A stretch of 64,000 nt of DNA from JADLHS01 sp039806955 (GTDB lineage Bacteria; Verrucomicrobiota; Verrucomicrobiia; Limisphaerales; JADLHS01), in NCBI GenBank assembly GCA_039806955.1, contig JBDHQI010000004.1, positions 62,001 through 126,000 of the forward strand. The letters run 5' to 3'. Shown piece by piece: positions 27,549 to 36,308 of this stretch (its first letter is position 1; the number at the start of each line of letters is the position of its first letter). The notes below the pieces were generated by a model. The model did no database searches and had not been told where the DNA came from. It worked only from the letters and a program-made list of their open reading frames with translations. The position numbers and the translations under genes are program-made.

Positions 27549-28268
27549 ATGAAATTGAATCGAACACTCGCCGCAGTTGGTAGCATGGCTATCGCGTTTC
27601 AAATGGCGACAGCTGGAAATATCACTGGGAAAGTTACACTGGTCGGCAACCCGCCGCCAGAGAAGGAAATTACACCGCTCAAAGACGACGCGCAGTGCGG
27701 CAAGTTGCATCCGGGACCGACACCCAAAACGCAATTTTTCGTGGTAGGACCGAACAAGGAATTGTCCGATGTAGTGGTCGTGTTGCAAGGCGACAGTCTC
27801 AAGGGTAAGTCCACTGGCGCCACGGCTGGCCCCGCTGAGTTGGATCAAATCGGATGTATTTACACGCCGCAGATTCTTGCGGTGCAAACCGGTCAGAAAA
27901 TCGTGGTAAAAAATTCTGATCCGGTAATGCACAACGTGCATACCACGCCGACGGCTGCAGGGAACAAGGAGGAGAATCGCGCGCAGTTGGCGGGAGGACC
28001 GGACCTCACCTTTGTGATTCCGAATGCGGAAGAGTTTCTGCGCTTCAAATGCGACGTGCATCCGTGGATGTTTGCCTGGGTGACCGTGGTGGATCATCCC
28101 TATTTTGCGGTGACGGGCACGGATGGTTCGTTCACGATCAAAGACGTGCCGCCCGGCAAATACAAGTTGGTGGCCTACCATCGAAAAGCCGCTCTAAAGG
28201 GCATCGCGAAGGATATTGAAGTGACGGCCGACGGCGCGAAAATGGATTTCGCGGTCGAAGTAAAGTGA
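27549..28268 (+). CDS. Secreted cupredoxin-like protein with C-terminal carboxypeptidase-regulatory-like domain
   Basis: 239-residue exported protein from the ATG at 27549; the signal peptide covers about residues 1-22 with an A-x-A-like end. The middle resembles a plastocyanin-type fold: V-V-V-K-N-S-D-P-V-M-H-N-V-H near residues 118-131 and F-K-C-D-V-H-P-W-M near 167-175 would supply His/Cys/His/Met copper ligands. A small beta-sandwich with G-S-F-T-I-K-D-V-P-P-G-K-Y near 200 follows. It sits upstream of ctaA and ctaB, so a role in respiratory copper or electron handling is possible, though no experiment is known to me. An earlier in-frame start at 27519 lacks a signal peptide. Confidence 0.75.
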   Translation: MKLNRTLAAVGSMAIAFQMATAGNITGKVTLVGNPPPEKEITPLKDDAQCGKLHPGPTPKTQFFVVGPNKELSDVVVVLQGDSLKGKSTGATAGPAELDQIGCIYTPQILAVQTGQKIVVKNSDPVMHNVHTTPTAAGNKEENRAQLAGGPDLTFVIPNAEEFLRFKCDVHPWMFAWVTVVDHPYFAVTGTDGSFTIKDVPPGKYKLVAYHRKAALKGIAKDIEVTADGAKMDFAVEVK

Positions 28269-28283
28269 AGTAATTGCTTTCAG

Positions 28284-28320
28284 AAAACCGCTGTGGTCAG
28301 GACCGCAGCGGTTTTCTTTT
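28284..28320 (+). terminator. Intrinsic terminator between cupredoxin gene and ctaA
   Basis: AAAACCGCTGTGGTC (28284-28298) pairs with GACCGCAGCGGTTTT (28301-28315), 15 bp with one G-T wobble and a 2-base loop, followed by CTTTTT-like sequence. It ends only about 12 bases before the ctaA ATG. Confidence 0.8.
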
Positions 28321-28332
28321 TCGGCGCGTCCC

Positions 28333-29547
28333 ATGATTTCTTTCGCAACCGCATATAAGCCGTGGTTACATCGCTTTGCGGTGCTTACGGCGCTGGCCAC
28401 TTTGGGATTGGTGGGCATGGGCGGTTTGGTCACCAGCCACGGCGTGGGCATGGCGGTGCCTGACTGGCCGACCAGTTACGGTTACAACATGTTCGCGCTG
28501 CCGATTTCCACTTGGCTGACCGGCGGTATTTTTCATGAACACACCCACCGTTTATGGGCCTCACTGGTGGGCATTTTGGTGGTGGCACAGACGCGTTGGT
28601 TGGGCGGAAAAAAATCTCAACTACCGTTGCTCCTCATCGGTCTTGCAGAAATTTTACTGGGGCTGGTTTTATTGAGACTGGGCGACGATTGGAAGGGCGC
28701 GGGACATTTTCTTTCAGGAATCGGCGGCGTGGTTTTGCTGGCGGGATTGGTCTGGACGAAAAACCACGCCGCGCCCGGACGCCTGCCAACGTTGATCTGG
28801 ATCGCCTTTGGTTTGGTGCAGTTGCAAGGTTTGCTCGGAGGTTTGCGGGTAGTGTTGGATGCGGGCGTTTTTGCCGGGGTGCGGCTCGGCACCATTTTGG
28901 GAATCTTCCACGGCTGCTTGGGGCAATTGTTTCTCGCGCTGATGGCGATTATTGCTCTGATGACCAGTCGCTGGTGGCGCGATCCCTCCGCACGGCCCAC
29001 TTCGTTCCGGGCGCGGCCCTGGTTCGTGGCCGCCACGGTCCTGATATTTGTGCAACTTCTCATCGGTGCGACCATGCGTCATCAACACGCGGGTCTGAGC
29101 ATTCCTGATTTTCCGCTGGCCTACGGAAAGATCTGGCCGGACATGAGTTCCGTCGCCGTGGCCGAATATAATTTGCAGCGACTCGAAGTGACCGCGGTGA
29201 ACCCCATTACCGCCTTTCAAATTGAACTGCAACTGGCGCATCGCATTATTGCTTTGCTGATTTTGGGGGCCGTGGGGCGGTGCGTTTGGCTGGCGCGCGA
29301 TCGCGCGGTGAAACGATTGGCGCAATGCTGGTTGGGATTAATTTTAGCGCAGGTGGCGCTGGGGGCGTGGACGATTTGGTCCAACAAAGCCGCCGACGTG
29401 GCCACCGGACACGTTTTGGTCGGCGCACTTTCGCTCGTGACAGGCGGGTTCGGTTGTTTTATTTATTACCGGCGTTTTGCTTGCGACGAAGCTCCCGGTT
29501 CGATGGCTCGTTCTCCCTCGACCCCGCATCGTTCCGTCACGACGTGA
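28333..29547 (+). CDS. ctaA: Heme A synthase (CtaA/Cox15)
   Basis: Inner-membrane monooxygenase-like enzyme that converts heme O to heme A for aa3-type oxidases. 404 residues, eight predicted helices. Conserved His pairs are in F-H-E-H-T-H-R near residue 62, F-H-G-C near 193, L-A-H-R near 298 and T-G-H-V near 353. The duplicated four-helix architecture is clear. Six bases before ctaB. Confidence 0.92.
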   Translation: MISFATAYKPWLHRFAVLTALATLGLVGMGGLVTSHGVGMAVPDWPTSYGYNMFALPISTWLTGGIFHEHTHRLWASLVGILVVAQTRWLGGKKSQLPLLLIGLAEILLGLVLLRLGDDWKGAGHFLSGIGGVVLLAGLVWTKNHAAPGRLPTLIWIAFGLVQLQGLLGGLRVVLDAGVFAGVRLGTILGIFHGCLGQLFLALMAIIALMTSRWWRDPSARPTSFRARPWFVAATVLIFVQLLIGATMRHQHAGLSIPDFPLAYGKIWPDMSSVAVAEYNLQRLEVTAVNPITAFQIELQLAHRIIALLILGAVGRCVWLARDRAVKRLAQCWLGLILAQVALGAWTIWSNKAADVATGHVLVGALSLVTGGFGCFIYYRRFACDEAPGSMARSPSTPHRSVTT

Positions 29548-29553
29548 TTGTAG

Positions 29554-30453
29554 ATGAACTCTGTAATACCAGGAATTACCAGCGCGACTTCGAGCAAAGG
29601 ATGGATTTCCGTTTATGCGGATTTGATCAAAGCGCGATTGGTTTTGATGGTGTTGGTCACCACCTTGGCGGGCGCGTATCTCGGTTGTGACCAGTTTGGC
29701 GCGGAGTACGTAATAATTTTCCACGCCGTGTTGGGCACCGCGTTGATCGCAGGTGGCGCTGCCGCATTGAATCAATTTTTAGAGCGCGAGCATGATGCGC
29801 GGATGCGGCGTACTGCGGGGCGCCCGCTGCCCTCGGGCCGATTGCAACCCTTGACGGTGATGTTGTTTGGCGGCACTTGCGCATTGATGGGAACGATCTA
29901 TCTCGCCGCGTTGGTCAATCCGCTGACCTGTGTGCTGGGGGGCATTTCCTTCATCAGCTATTTGTTTATTTACACGCCGCTAAAGCGCCTAACTTGGTGG
30001 AACACTGCGGCGGGGACTGTTCCCGGCGCGCTACCTTGTTTGATGGGATGGACGGCGACGCGCGGTCAATTGAGCACCGAAGCGTGGGTGTTGTTTGCCA
30101 TCATTGTGCTTTGGCAATTGCCGCACTTCTGCGCCATTGCCTGGATTTACAAGGATGATTACACCCGTGCCGGTTACAAAATGGTATCAGTGGTGGATCC
30201 GAGTGGCGATCGCGCCGCGCAACAGGCGGTCGGCAACGCTGCGGTGCTGTTGTTGGTCAGCCTCATGCCGACGCTGGTGCATTTGGCGGGTTGGCTGTAT
30301 TTTGCAGCGGCTCTGGGGCTGGGCGGATTGTATCTGCTGCGCTCGATTCAGTTCGCACGAACTTTGGATATGCGCAGCGCCAAAAAACTGTTTCGCACCT
30401 CCATCGTTTATCTCGCGTTATTATTGGTGGCGCTGGCCATTGATAAACAATAA
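29554..30453 (+). CDS. ctaB: Protoheme IX farnesyltransferase (heme O synthase)
   Basis: UbiA-family prenyltransferase, 299 residues, with about eight helices. The prenyl-diphosphate Asp-rich motif is N-Q-F-L-E-R-E-H-D-A-R-M-R-R-T near residues 73-87, followed by R-P-L-P-S-G. A second motif Y-K-D-D-Y-T-R-A-G near 199-207 is typical. With ctaA it supplies heme A for cytochrome oxidase, whose structural genes are not in the window. Confidence 0.95.
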   Translation: MNSVIPGITSATSSKGWISVYADLIKARLVLMVLVTTLAGAYLGCDQFGAEYVIIFHAVLGTALIAGGAAALNQFLEREHDARMRRTAGRPLPSGRLQPLTVMLFGGTCALMGTIYLAALVNPLTCVLGGISFISYLFIYTPLKRLTWWNTAAGTVPGALPCLMGWTATRGQLSTEAWVLFAIIVLWQLPHFCAIAWIYKDDYTRAGYKMVSVVDPSGDRAAQQAVGNAAVLLLVSLMPTLVHLAGWLYFAAALGLGGLYLLRSIQFARTLDMRSAKKLFRTSIVYLALLLVALAIDKQ

Positions 30454-30616
30454 GGCAACCTCGCCAAAGTGGACTTGCTTCCAGTCGGGCGCGAACTTTG
30501 GCTCCGACTTCCATCAAAGGTTGATCCACAATGATGCGAATCAGGTCGCTTCGCACCCATTGAAAGTTCGCTATAGCGGTTTAACTAAAATTGTGGCCGC
30601 GCTTGGCCTCCCCAAC

Positions 30617-30691
30617 GGTAGCAGCCGACGTGAGTCGGCTCTAATTTTCTCCCGAATTCAGATGGAGCGGACTCACGTTCGCTGTACTACC
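30617..30691. repeat. REP-like element of two inverted palindromes
   Basis: The 358-base gap between ctaB and the next gene contains AGCCGACGTGAGTCGGCT (30623-30640) and the inverted relative AGCGGACTCACGTTCGCT (30665-30682). The flanks GGTAG and CTACC complete an imperfect inverted repeat about 75 bases long. The rest of the gap shows no gene. Confidence 0.55.
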
Positions 30692-30811
30692 AAGAGAAAG
30701 ATATATCGGCCCCATTTTTATTTAATTCGCTCTAAACACAGTGTGATGGCCGGCATGGCGCCGCCGGTTCTCATTCTTTACCCGTGCCGCTGATTCTGTC
30801 ATCCTGCGCAA

Positions 30812-33403
30812 GTGACCGACTATTGCCGCATTGTGATCTTGGGACTTGTTGCCTTGGCGCTGCGTACATTCGCTGGTGGGAGTGGCTTGAACGTATTCGT
30901 GGTGGTTAATCGAAACAGCGAAAACTCCATCGCGTTGGGAAATTATTATTGTGAGCGACGTGGCGTGCCCGCACAGAATTTATTGCGGATCAATTGGGCA
31001 GGTGACAACACCACTTGGGCGCGATCGGAGTTTGAAAGTGCTTTGCGTGCGCCGCTGCTCAATGCGTTGTCTGAGCGGCGGCTAACCAATCAGATTGAGT
31101 ACCTCGTCTTGTGCATGGACCTTCCGTTTCAGGTGACAGAGACCACTGGGAATCCGGTCACCAGCGGCGTGAACAGCACCACATCGGTTCTGTTTTACGG
31201 TTTTCATCCGGACGGCTGCATTAACTGCCCCGGTGGGTTACCCTCGTGCAATCTGCCGACAGAAACCACCAATCGTTATGCGGGCAGTGAAGGAATTTTC
31301 CGGTACACGCCGCCAATCAACCCGAACAGCAATTCCTGGCTGGCGTTCCTATTGACCGCCCCCGATCTCGCCCGCGCCAAAGCCGTGGTGGACTTGGGGG
31401 TGGCGGCGGATGGTTCACTGCCCGCTCAACCGGTTTTTCTGACGAAAAGTTCGGATAAAATCCGCAACCTGCGCTATCTCCAAGCGGACGATGTTGTTTT
31501 CAACACCCAAATTTATGGCAATCGCCTGATTATACAGACCAATACTTCGAGTCCGCTGGGATTGGGGGCAATGTCCGGTTTGCAGATTGGTAAACAGGTG
31601 TTCACGGTGACCGATCTGGATGCCGCGCCCGGAGCAATGATTGATAATCTCACATCCTATGGCGGGATTCTCTTTAATTATACGGAACACACCACCGCGA
31701 TGGATTTCATTCGGCACGGGGCTACGGCCAGTTACGGCACGATCGTTGAGCCGTGCGCTTACGCGGAAAAATTTCCGGCTGCGCAAAATTATTTTTATCA
31801 AGCGCGTGGATTTTCCATCGCTGAATGTTATTACCAGAGCGTGACCAATCCTTATCAGGGCATTCTGGTTGGCGAACCGCTGGCGGCGCCCTTCGCCATC
31901 CCCGGATCGGGAAATTGGATTGGGCTGTCAGATGAAGTCGCGCTGCACGGCACCACCAATCTGACGCTGCATCTGGAGTCGCCGACACAGGCACGGCCTT
32001 TCCAGCAGGTGGATTTGTTTGTGGACGGCAACTGGTTGACCACGGTGAGCAACATTTTGCCGCAAGCTGGCAATCACATTTCGACTACCATCAACAATAC
32101 TCCAGTGTATTACGAGGTTCCGTCCGAGGCGACGATTCAATCCGTGGTCGCGGGGTTGGTTGCGCAGTTGGATGCCAGGACCAACTTGACCCAGGTTCGA
32201 GCGGTGGCGCATGGAGATCGAGTCGAGTTGCAAAGTTTGAATCTCAATGCCAGTGGTTCGAACGTGACGATCAGCGTGGGCAGCGCGCAAAAGACCGAAG
32301 AACCGCTCACTACGTTTATCCGCGCCAGTCGCGGCACTTTTCTGGATGCCGCCGTGGTGGGATTGCTGCAATTCGAGGTGATGGAACCGGTCGTAGAGGG
32401 AGACTATCTGGGATTGACCGTCACGCTGACAAACGGCGCCATCACTACAATCACGCTGACCAATCAAGCGCCTCCCAGCGGGAATCCGGCCACCGATCTG
32501 CAAATCTTGGTGCAAAATTTAATTACTGAGATCAACACGCATCCGGCATTGACCGGGCCGGATGGTGTACAAGCGGAAGATCTGTTGGTCATGATGAACA
32601 GTAACATTCCTTACGCGCAATTCAACCTGCGCGCGCGGCGTCACGGGTGGCCTGCCGCGCAGATTCAAGCGCAGTTGCTGGGGACATTCATCCTGCATCC
32701 AGAGACATCCAAACGACTGGAGGACAATCTCAACGACCTGCGGCCGCGCAATCACCTGTACATTACCGCCGGGCTGACCAATTGGAATTTAACCGTTCCG
32801 CTGAATACACAACTGTTGCCGGATGGCAGTCATGAACTGATGGCGGTGGCTTATGAGGGTAGTCATGTGCGGACGCAAACGCGCGTGGCACAAAGCATCC
32901 GCGTGACCAATAATGACTGGGCGGCAACCCTGATTCCGCTTCTCGGCGGCAACCTGACGGCGTTGGAAGCGACGCTGCAATTTGAGGTGGCGGTGAATAC
33001 CAACGAGGTGGCGATGATTGAACTGTTCAGCACCGGCGGTTCGCTTGGCGTTGCTCAGAATTCAAGTCAGGCGCTTTTTTCGGTTGCCGCGGCCGACCTG
33101 GGTATCGGACTGCATCCGATCCATGCCATGGCCACGCGAACCGACGGAACGCAATTCCGCACTGAAACATTTTGGGCCCGGATTGTCGGTCGCGAAATGC
33201 CGTTCACTTTGACGGTAACTGAACCGTTCCCAACCATAACCTGGCCTGCGGCGGCTGGTCGGACGTATCAAATTCTCACTACCACCAATCTAACCCAACC
33301 TTTTGCCGCGATGGCAACGGTTACTCCCACAAACTCGCTCGGGCGGTGGTTCGATGCGACGATCTTGAACCAACAACGATTTTATTTGGTTAAAACGCCT
33401 TGA
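30812..33403 (+). CDS. TIGR03790 family secreted protein
   Basis: 863-residue exported protein of unknown function. It starts at GTG with a hydrophobic leader (about residues 6-22). The N-terminal region V-V-V-N-R-N-S-E-N-S-I-A-L-G-N-Y-Y followed by R-x-G-V-P-A-Q-N-L is the recognisable TIGR03790 pattern, a family that I recall from Verrucomicrobia, Planctomycetes and Acidobacteria. The middle and C-terminal parts are beta-rich, with Asn/Thr-rich linkers, and the last ~65 residues resemble the small beta domain often found at the C-terminus of verrucomicrobial surface proteins. It is followed by the subtilase gene 16 bases later. Confidence 0.8.
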   Translation: MTDYCRIVILGLVALALRTFAGGSGLNVFVVVNRNSENSIALGNYYCERRGVPAQNLLRINWAGDNTTWARSEFESALRAPLLNALSERRLTNQIEYLVLCMDLPFQVTETTGNPVTSGVNSTTSVLFYGFHPDGCINCPGGLPSCNLPTETTNRYAGSEGIFRYTPPINPNSNSWLAFLLTAPDLARAKAVVDLGVAADGSLPAQPVFLTKSSDKIRNLRYLQADDVVFNTQIYGNRLIIQTNTSSPLGLGAMSGLQIGKQVFTVTDLDAAPGAMIDNLTSYGGILFNYTEHTTAMDFIRHGATASYGTIVEPCAYAEKFPAAQNYFYQARGFSIAECYYQSVTNPYQGILVGEPLAAPFAIPGSGNWIGLSDEVALHGTTNLTLHLESPTQARPFQQVDLFVDGNWLTTVSNILPQAGNHISTTINNTPVYYEVPSEATIQSVVAGLVAQLDARTNLTQVRAVAHGDRVELQSLNLNASGSNVTISVGSAQKTEEPLTTFIRASRGTFLDAAVVGLLQFEVMEPVVEGDYLGLTVTLTNGAITTITLTNQAPPSGNPATDLQILVQNLITEINTHPALTGPDGVQAEDLLVMMNSNIPYAQFNLRARRHGWPAAQIQAQLLGTFILHPETSKRLEDNLNDLRPRNHLYITAGLTNWNLTVPLNTQLLPDGSHELMAVAYEGSHVRTQTRVAQSIRVTNNDWAATLIPLLGGNLTALEATLQFEVAVNTNEVAMIELFSTGGSLGVAQNSSQALFSVAAADLGIGLHPIHAMATRTDGTQFRTETFWARIVGREMPFTLTVTEPFPTITWPAAAGRTYQILTTTNLTQPFAAMATVTPTNSLGRWFDATILNQQRFYLVKTP

Positions 33404-33419
33404 GGCGTATTGTGAAGTC

Positions 33420-34835
33420 GTGAATTTGCAAATACAGCCGGGCCTTTTCGGTTGGCGCTGCCAAGGGTTTAAGCGGTGCGGGTTATTGCTGTGTTTCGGG
33501 CTGGGGTTGACCGCCGTTACGGCGCTGGGAAATTCCAACTCCTTGAGTTGGGATCGCGCCACCGGCACCGTCACAGCGAATCTGCAAAGTGTGGGACTCA
33601 TGGATCTGTTGGAGGATATCGCCGGTCAATCCGGCTGGCAGATCTTCGTGGAGCCAGACGATAATTTTCAGACCTCAGCAAAATTCCAAAACCTGCGCAC
33701 GGGGGAAGCGTTGCGACGATTGTTCGGTACCATCAATTATGCGGTGGTTCCGCAGACGAACGGCATGCAACGGCTTTACGTTTTTCGCTCCACCATGCAA
33801 AACGCTGTGCAATCAGTGTCCCGATCAAAAACTGCGCGCAAACCGGAAGCGCGCCGGGTGCCGAACGAGTTAATTCTTCGTTTGAAGCCGGGTACCGACG
33901 CGGAAGCGCTCGTCAAATTGTTGGGTGGCAAAATTGTGGGCGTTATTCCTGAATTGAACGCTTATCGAATCCAGTTTGATGATGAAGCCGCAACGGAATC
34001 CGCCCGCAGCCAATTGGCCGGAAATCCAGAGGTGGTGGGGGTGGAAGATAATTATTACGTGGATCTGCCACAAGTCCCGCAACCGTTGGCGGGACTGACC
34101 GCGCCATTCCCCCGGTTGAGTCTGGATCCGGCGCGAGTGGATGGCAACAACGTGGTAGTGGTGTTTGTGGATACGGCCTTGCAACCACTTGGTCCGCTGG
34201 AACAATTCGTGAAAGAGCGCATCTCCATAGCCGGTGAAGCCGCGTTGAATGATAGTGTGCCGACTCACGCCACTGCAATGGTGAGCGATTTTTATCAAGT
34301 CATCGGGAGTTCAGGTAACGGCAGCACTTCGGTGCGCGTCATTTCGGTGGATGTATTCGGCGCCACCGGATCAGCCAATACGTTTAACGTCGCGCTGGGA
34401 TTGATCACCGCTGGGAACCAAAACCCCTACCTAATTAATGCCAGTCTGGGCGGCTACGGCGACAGTCCCGTTCTGAGAGATGCCGTGCAACAATTATCGC
34501 AGCATAACATCCCGGTTTTCGCGGCGATCGGGAACGATGCGAGCACCGTCCCGTTTTATCCTGCGGCCTATCCGGAAGTTATCTCCGTGACCGCACTCCA
34601 GCGGGACGGGGGATTGGCGAATTACGCCAACCGGGGAACGGTCGCCAACCTTGCGGCTCCCGGAATGGTGGTTTTTGGCTATAACGGATTGGTTTTTGGC
34701 TCGCAAGGAACCTCCGTGTCGTCGGCTTCAGCCGCAGGTATAGCGGCGGGAATGGCGGCAGCCACCGGCGATCCATGGAGCAAAATTATTTCGACATTGG
34801 AGAAAACGCTGGCGGTACCGGGGGCAGGGAAATAG
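33420..34835 (+). CDS. S8 (subtilisin-like) serine protease with STN-like N-terminus
   Basis: 471-residue exported protein starting at GTG. A hydrophobic leader covers about residues 18-36. Residues about 55-115 look like a secretin/TonB short N-terminal (STN) domain. Residues about 147-215 resemble a subtilase propeptide (L-I-L-R-L-K-P-G-T-D-A-E near 151). The catalytic set is plausible: Asp251 (V-F-V-D-T-A), His283 (T-H-A-T-A-M-V), Ser432 (G-T-S-V-S-S-A-S) with Asn372 as oxyanion residue. The glycine after Asp and the H-G-T-H consensus are altered, so activity should not be assumed. It may act with the TIGR03790 protein. Confidence 0.75.
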   Translation: MNLQIQPGLFGWRCQGFKRCGLLLCFGLGLTAVTALGNSNSLSWDRATGTVTANLQSVGLMDLLEDIAGQSGWQIFVEPDDNFQTSAKFQNLRTGEALRRLFGTINYAVVPQTNGMQRLYVFRSTMQNAVQSVSRSKTARKPEARRVPNELILRLKPGTDAEALVKLLGGKIVGVIPELNAYRIQFDDEAATESARSQLAGNPEVVGVEDNYYVDLPQVPQPLAGLTAPFPRLSLDPARVDGNNVVVVFVDTALQPLGPLEQFVKERISIAGEAALNDSVPTHATAMVSDFYQVIGSSGNGSTSVRVISVDVFGATGSANTFNVALGLITAGNQNPYLINASLGGYGDSPVLRDAVQQLSQHNIPVFAAIGNDASTVPFYPAAYPEVISVTALQRDGGLANYANRGTVANLAAPGMVVFGYNGLVFGSQGTSVSSASAAGIAAGMAAATGDPWSKIISTLEKTLAVPGAGK

Positions 34836-34855
34836 CCCGCGTCGGGAGCAGGGAA

Positions 34856-35020
34856 TCAGTGTGCAGCACAGCCGATCTTGCCAAAAATCACAGCGTAAAC
34901 CGTAATCGCTCCCAGCAAAAGCGCTGGTTTTCCTTGCACCAGCAGTAAAATGCCCCAAACGAAAGCGGTAATCAGAGCCAGATGCACCACGATGGCTGCG
35001 GTCAATTTCATACCCGCCAT
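34856..35020 (-). CDS. Small two-helix membrane protein, hypothetical
   Basis: 54-codon frame with ATG at 35020 and TGA at 34856-34858. The translation begins M-A-G-M-K-L-T-A-A-I and has two hydrophobic segments (about residues 7-28 and 32-47) separated by Q-G-K-P, ending C-A-A-H. It is too short for family assignment. Support is the clean membrane pattern and its position in a gap; expression is unproven. Confidence 0.4.
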   Translation of the reverse strand: MAGMKLTAAIVVHLALITAFVWGILLLVQGKPALLLGAITVYAVIFGKIGCAAH

Positions 35021-35459
35021 GTTACTGAGTAATCTGCTCGACGCAAGAATGGTTCACGACAGAGGCTTCATAGCTGCCACCGACCACACAAAATTTGGCG
35101 AATTGTTGCATCCACCCTGGTGCCCCGTCCGGAGCGGGTGCGAGGCTGGCAGACGGAGAGATCAATTCACCTGGCGGCGACTCGATTTGGGCCGCAGTCG
35201 GGCAGGTTTCGGTTTTGACGAGCGAGGTCATCATACCGGCTTTCGCTTACCCGTGGCGTTTGTGGCTCGTGCCGGAAACAACACAGGGACGGGGAAACGA
35301 CATGACTTTTATCGTACAAAGTTCAGTTATTGTCGAGAACAGTTTGGGGGTTTTGAAAATTACCTGGTCCGAGGTGAATGGAGATTATCCCGATGGCCAC
35401 TCGGTGGTGTCGGCCCAGCACCGCTACGAACTCTCGAGGCGGTGTTTTGTCGTGGTGAC
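35021..35459. other. Gap without a convincing gene
   Basis: About 440 bases between the small membrane protein and the deoR stop. Open frames exist on both strands (for example 35095-35496 plus, 35022-35234 minus) but they overlap each other, lack ribosome binding sites, and show no family features. Possibly a decayed gene. Confidence 0.4.
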
Positions 35460-36233
35460 TCAGGTACCGGCGGCCACGATGACTTCGATGCCTTGAGCGC
35501 GCAATTGCGTCACCAGCTCGTTCGGAGCCTGATGATCGGTGACAATGGTGTGGATGCGAGCCAGATCGCTGAGCGGCGAAACCGAGCGCCGTCCGAATTT
35601 GGTGTGATCGAGGCACATGATCACTTTGGCCGCCGCCCGCATCATGGCGCGTTGAATATCAATCAACAAACCGTGCGAGTTGGTTAACCCATCCGGGGTG
35701 ATGCCGCCTGCGCTCATGATCGCCACGTCGGCATGAATTTTGGCGAAGGCTTCCACAGCGAGCGGCCCGACCAGTACGCCAAGACGCGGATAAATCACGC
35801 CGCCACTGACCACGAGTTCCACTTTGCCGGCAGCCGAGTAGAGGTTTGCGACGGGCAGGGAGTTGGTCACGATCTGCGGAGATTTGTCTTCCAGATATTT
35901 GGCCACGCAGAAGGTGGTGGTGCCGGCGTCAACAATGACACTTTGGTTGGGTTTGATCAGTTCGGCGCAGGCGCGGCCAATGGCTTCCTTGGCTTCCAAC
36001 TGATAGGTCTCTCGCGTGGAGAAGGTAAATTCGTCCGACTTGGGCACGGTAATCCGCGCGCCACCATGAGTGCGCTTCACCGTGCCAGCCGTTTCGAGAA
36101 CTGTCAGGTCGCGGCGCACGGTGGATACGGATGAGCCAACGTACTTTGCCAAATCTTCCAACGAGGCAAATTCAACCTCTTGCAGGTAGGCTTCCAGACG
36201 GTGTTTTCGCTCTTCTGCCGTCATTTTGAGCAT
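35460..36233 (-). CDS. DeoR/GlpR-family transcriptional regulator
   Basis: Sugar-phosphate-responsive regulator of 257 residues. The N-terminal winged helix contains E-R-K-H-R-L-E near residue 7 and S-V-S-T-V-R-R-D-L near 35. The C-terminal sugar-phosphate sensor domain contains I-V-D-A-G-T-T-T near 100-107. Divergent from pduL, so it is the likely local repressor of the microcompartment operon. DeoR regulators commonly accompany PVM-type BMC loci. A second Met at residue 4 is an alternative start. Confidence 0.92.
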   Translation of the reverse strand: MLKMTAEERKHRLEAYLQEVEFASLEDLAKYVGSSVSTVRRDLTVLETAGTVKRTHGGARITVPKSDEFTFSTRETYQLEAKEAIGRACAELIKPNQSVIVDAGTTTFCVAKYLEDKSPQIVTNSLPVANLYSAAGKVELVVSGGVIYPRLGVLVGPLAVEAFAKIHADVAIMSAGGITPDGLTNSHGLLIDIQRAMMRAAAKVIMCLDHTKFGRRSVSPLSDLARIHTIVTDHQAPNELVTQLRAQGIEVIVAAGT

Positions 36234-36240
36234 ATTGTGA

Positions 36241-36299
36241 TAGATATTGGTAGATTTTGCAAGATTTTAGTTGACGTTTAATTGAAAATAATCAAAATA
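36241..36299. promoter_or_regulatory. Divergent control region of the BMC locus
   Basis: Three 10-base units in tandem, TAGATATTGG, TAGATTTTGC and AAGATTTTAG (36241-36270), lie in helical phase and end at TTGACG (36271-36276), a possible -35 box of the pduL promoter. The next 25 bases are AT-rich, but no good -10 is distinct. This is a plausible DeoR-family operator array. Confidence 0.45.
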
Positions 36300-36308
36300 A
36301 TACAAGTT

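Noticed and set aside
35095..35496. 133-codon plus-strand frame between the small membrane gene and deoR
   Set aside because: Overlaps the deoR stop and another minus-strand frame, with no ribosome site or recognisable motif.
36282..36308. TTG start giving a longer PduL
   Set aside because: It would place the start inside the likely promoter, and the added residues are not typical of PduL.
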